A stretch of DNA of 64,000 nt, taken from NCBI GenBank assembly GCA_035079385.1, contig JAVHKY010000071.1:2172001-2236000 (forward strand). The letters run 5' to 3'. The position numbers and the translations under genes are program-made. The DNA comes from Aspidiotus rigidus. Taxonomy: Eukaryota; Arthropoda; Insecta; Hemiptera; Diaspididae. Shown here piece after piece: positions 63,982 to 64,000 of this stretch. The notes below the pieces were generated by a model. That model was not told the origin of the DNA, searched no databases, and saw nothing but the letters and a program-made list of their open reading frames with translations. Numbering within the stretch: the first letter of the stretch is position 1; each line of letters begins with the position of its first letter.

Positions 63982-64000
63982 TGAAACAGACAAAACTGTT

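Overview
The window is eukaryotic DNA, almost certainly from an arthropod and probably an insect. It is AT-rich, has no long host reading frames or operon-like order, and carries a characteristic animal set of transposable elements: BEL/Pao, Ty3/Gypsy, Jockey, R1-like, Penelope-like, Mutator-like, Academ-like and KRBA2-type integrase elements, plus many short inverted-repeat elements (MITEs). Frequent TAGGTACCTA-type words and the TE mix would suit a hemipteran, but that is only an impression. I see no rRNA genes, no intact tRNA gene and no CRISPR array. Only two short stretches could be host or orphan coding sequence: an exon at 61652-61822 and a short ORF at 56702-56989.

Layout. 1-2.8 kb holds a foldback element, a decayed non-LTR reverse transcriptase (RT) and short repeats. 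2.8-8.8 kb is one DNA transposon with ~435-bp terminal inverted repeats and a broken transposase with an XPG-like nuclease on the minus strand (Academ-like). 9.2-13.65 kb holds decayed non-LTR elements (a Jockey/CR1-type scrap and an R1-clade element). 13.65-19.05 kb is a decayed BEL/Pao element on the minus strand. 19.05-21.2 kb is a Penelope-like element split by a 1,029-bp Mutator-like element with a 9-bp target duplication. 21.5-24.5 kb carries two 5'-truncated non-LTR copies with RNase H. 25.5-35.2 kb is a field of MITEs and foldbacks with retroelement fragments between them. 35.7-39.9 kb has an integrase fragment, a BEL gag finger and another Penelope copy with an inverted arm.

41.2-55.3 kb is a four-level nest: a DNA transposon split by Gypsy-A (41913-54944, duplication GTAT), whose gag is split by a Jockey element (43167-47121, duplication TGCTGAAGAT) and whose integrase is split by Gypsy-B (48692-53746, duplication CTTAC). 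Gypsy-A has a SAP domain at the Gag N-terminus and has lost RT and RNase H, yet its LTRs differ by only about four substitutions and one 16-bp duplication. It therefore probably moved in trans. The Jockey ORF2 is open for 884 codons and is the best-preserved gene in the window.

55.4-64 kb is hairpin MITEs, a tRNA-like SINE, microsatellites, the candidate host exon with a GTAAGT donor, and a frameshifted KRBA2-type integrase element reaching the right edge.

Functionally the window is a record of nested transposition rather than a set of cooperating genes. All family names come from motifs recognised by eye; no database search was possible.
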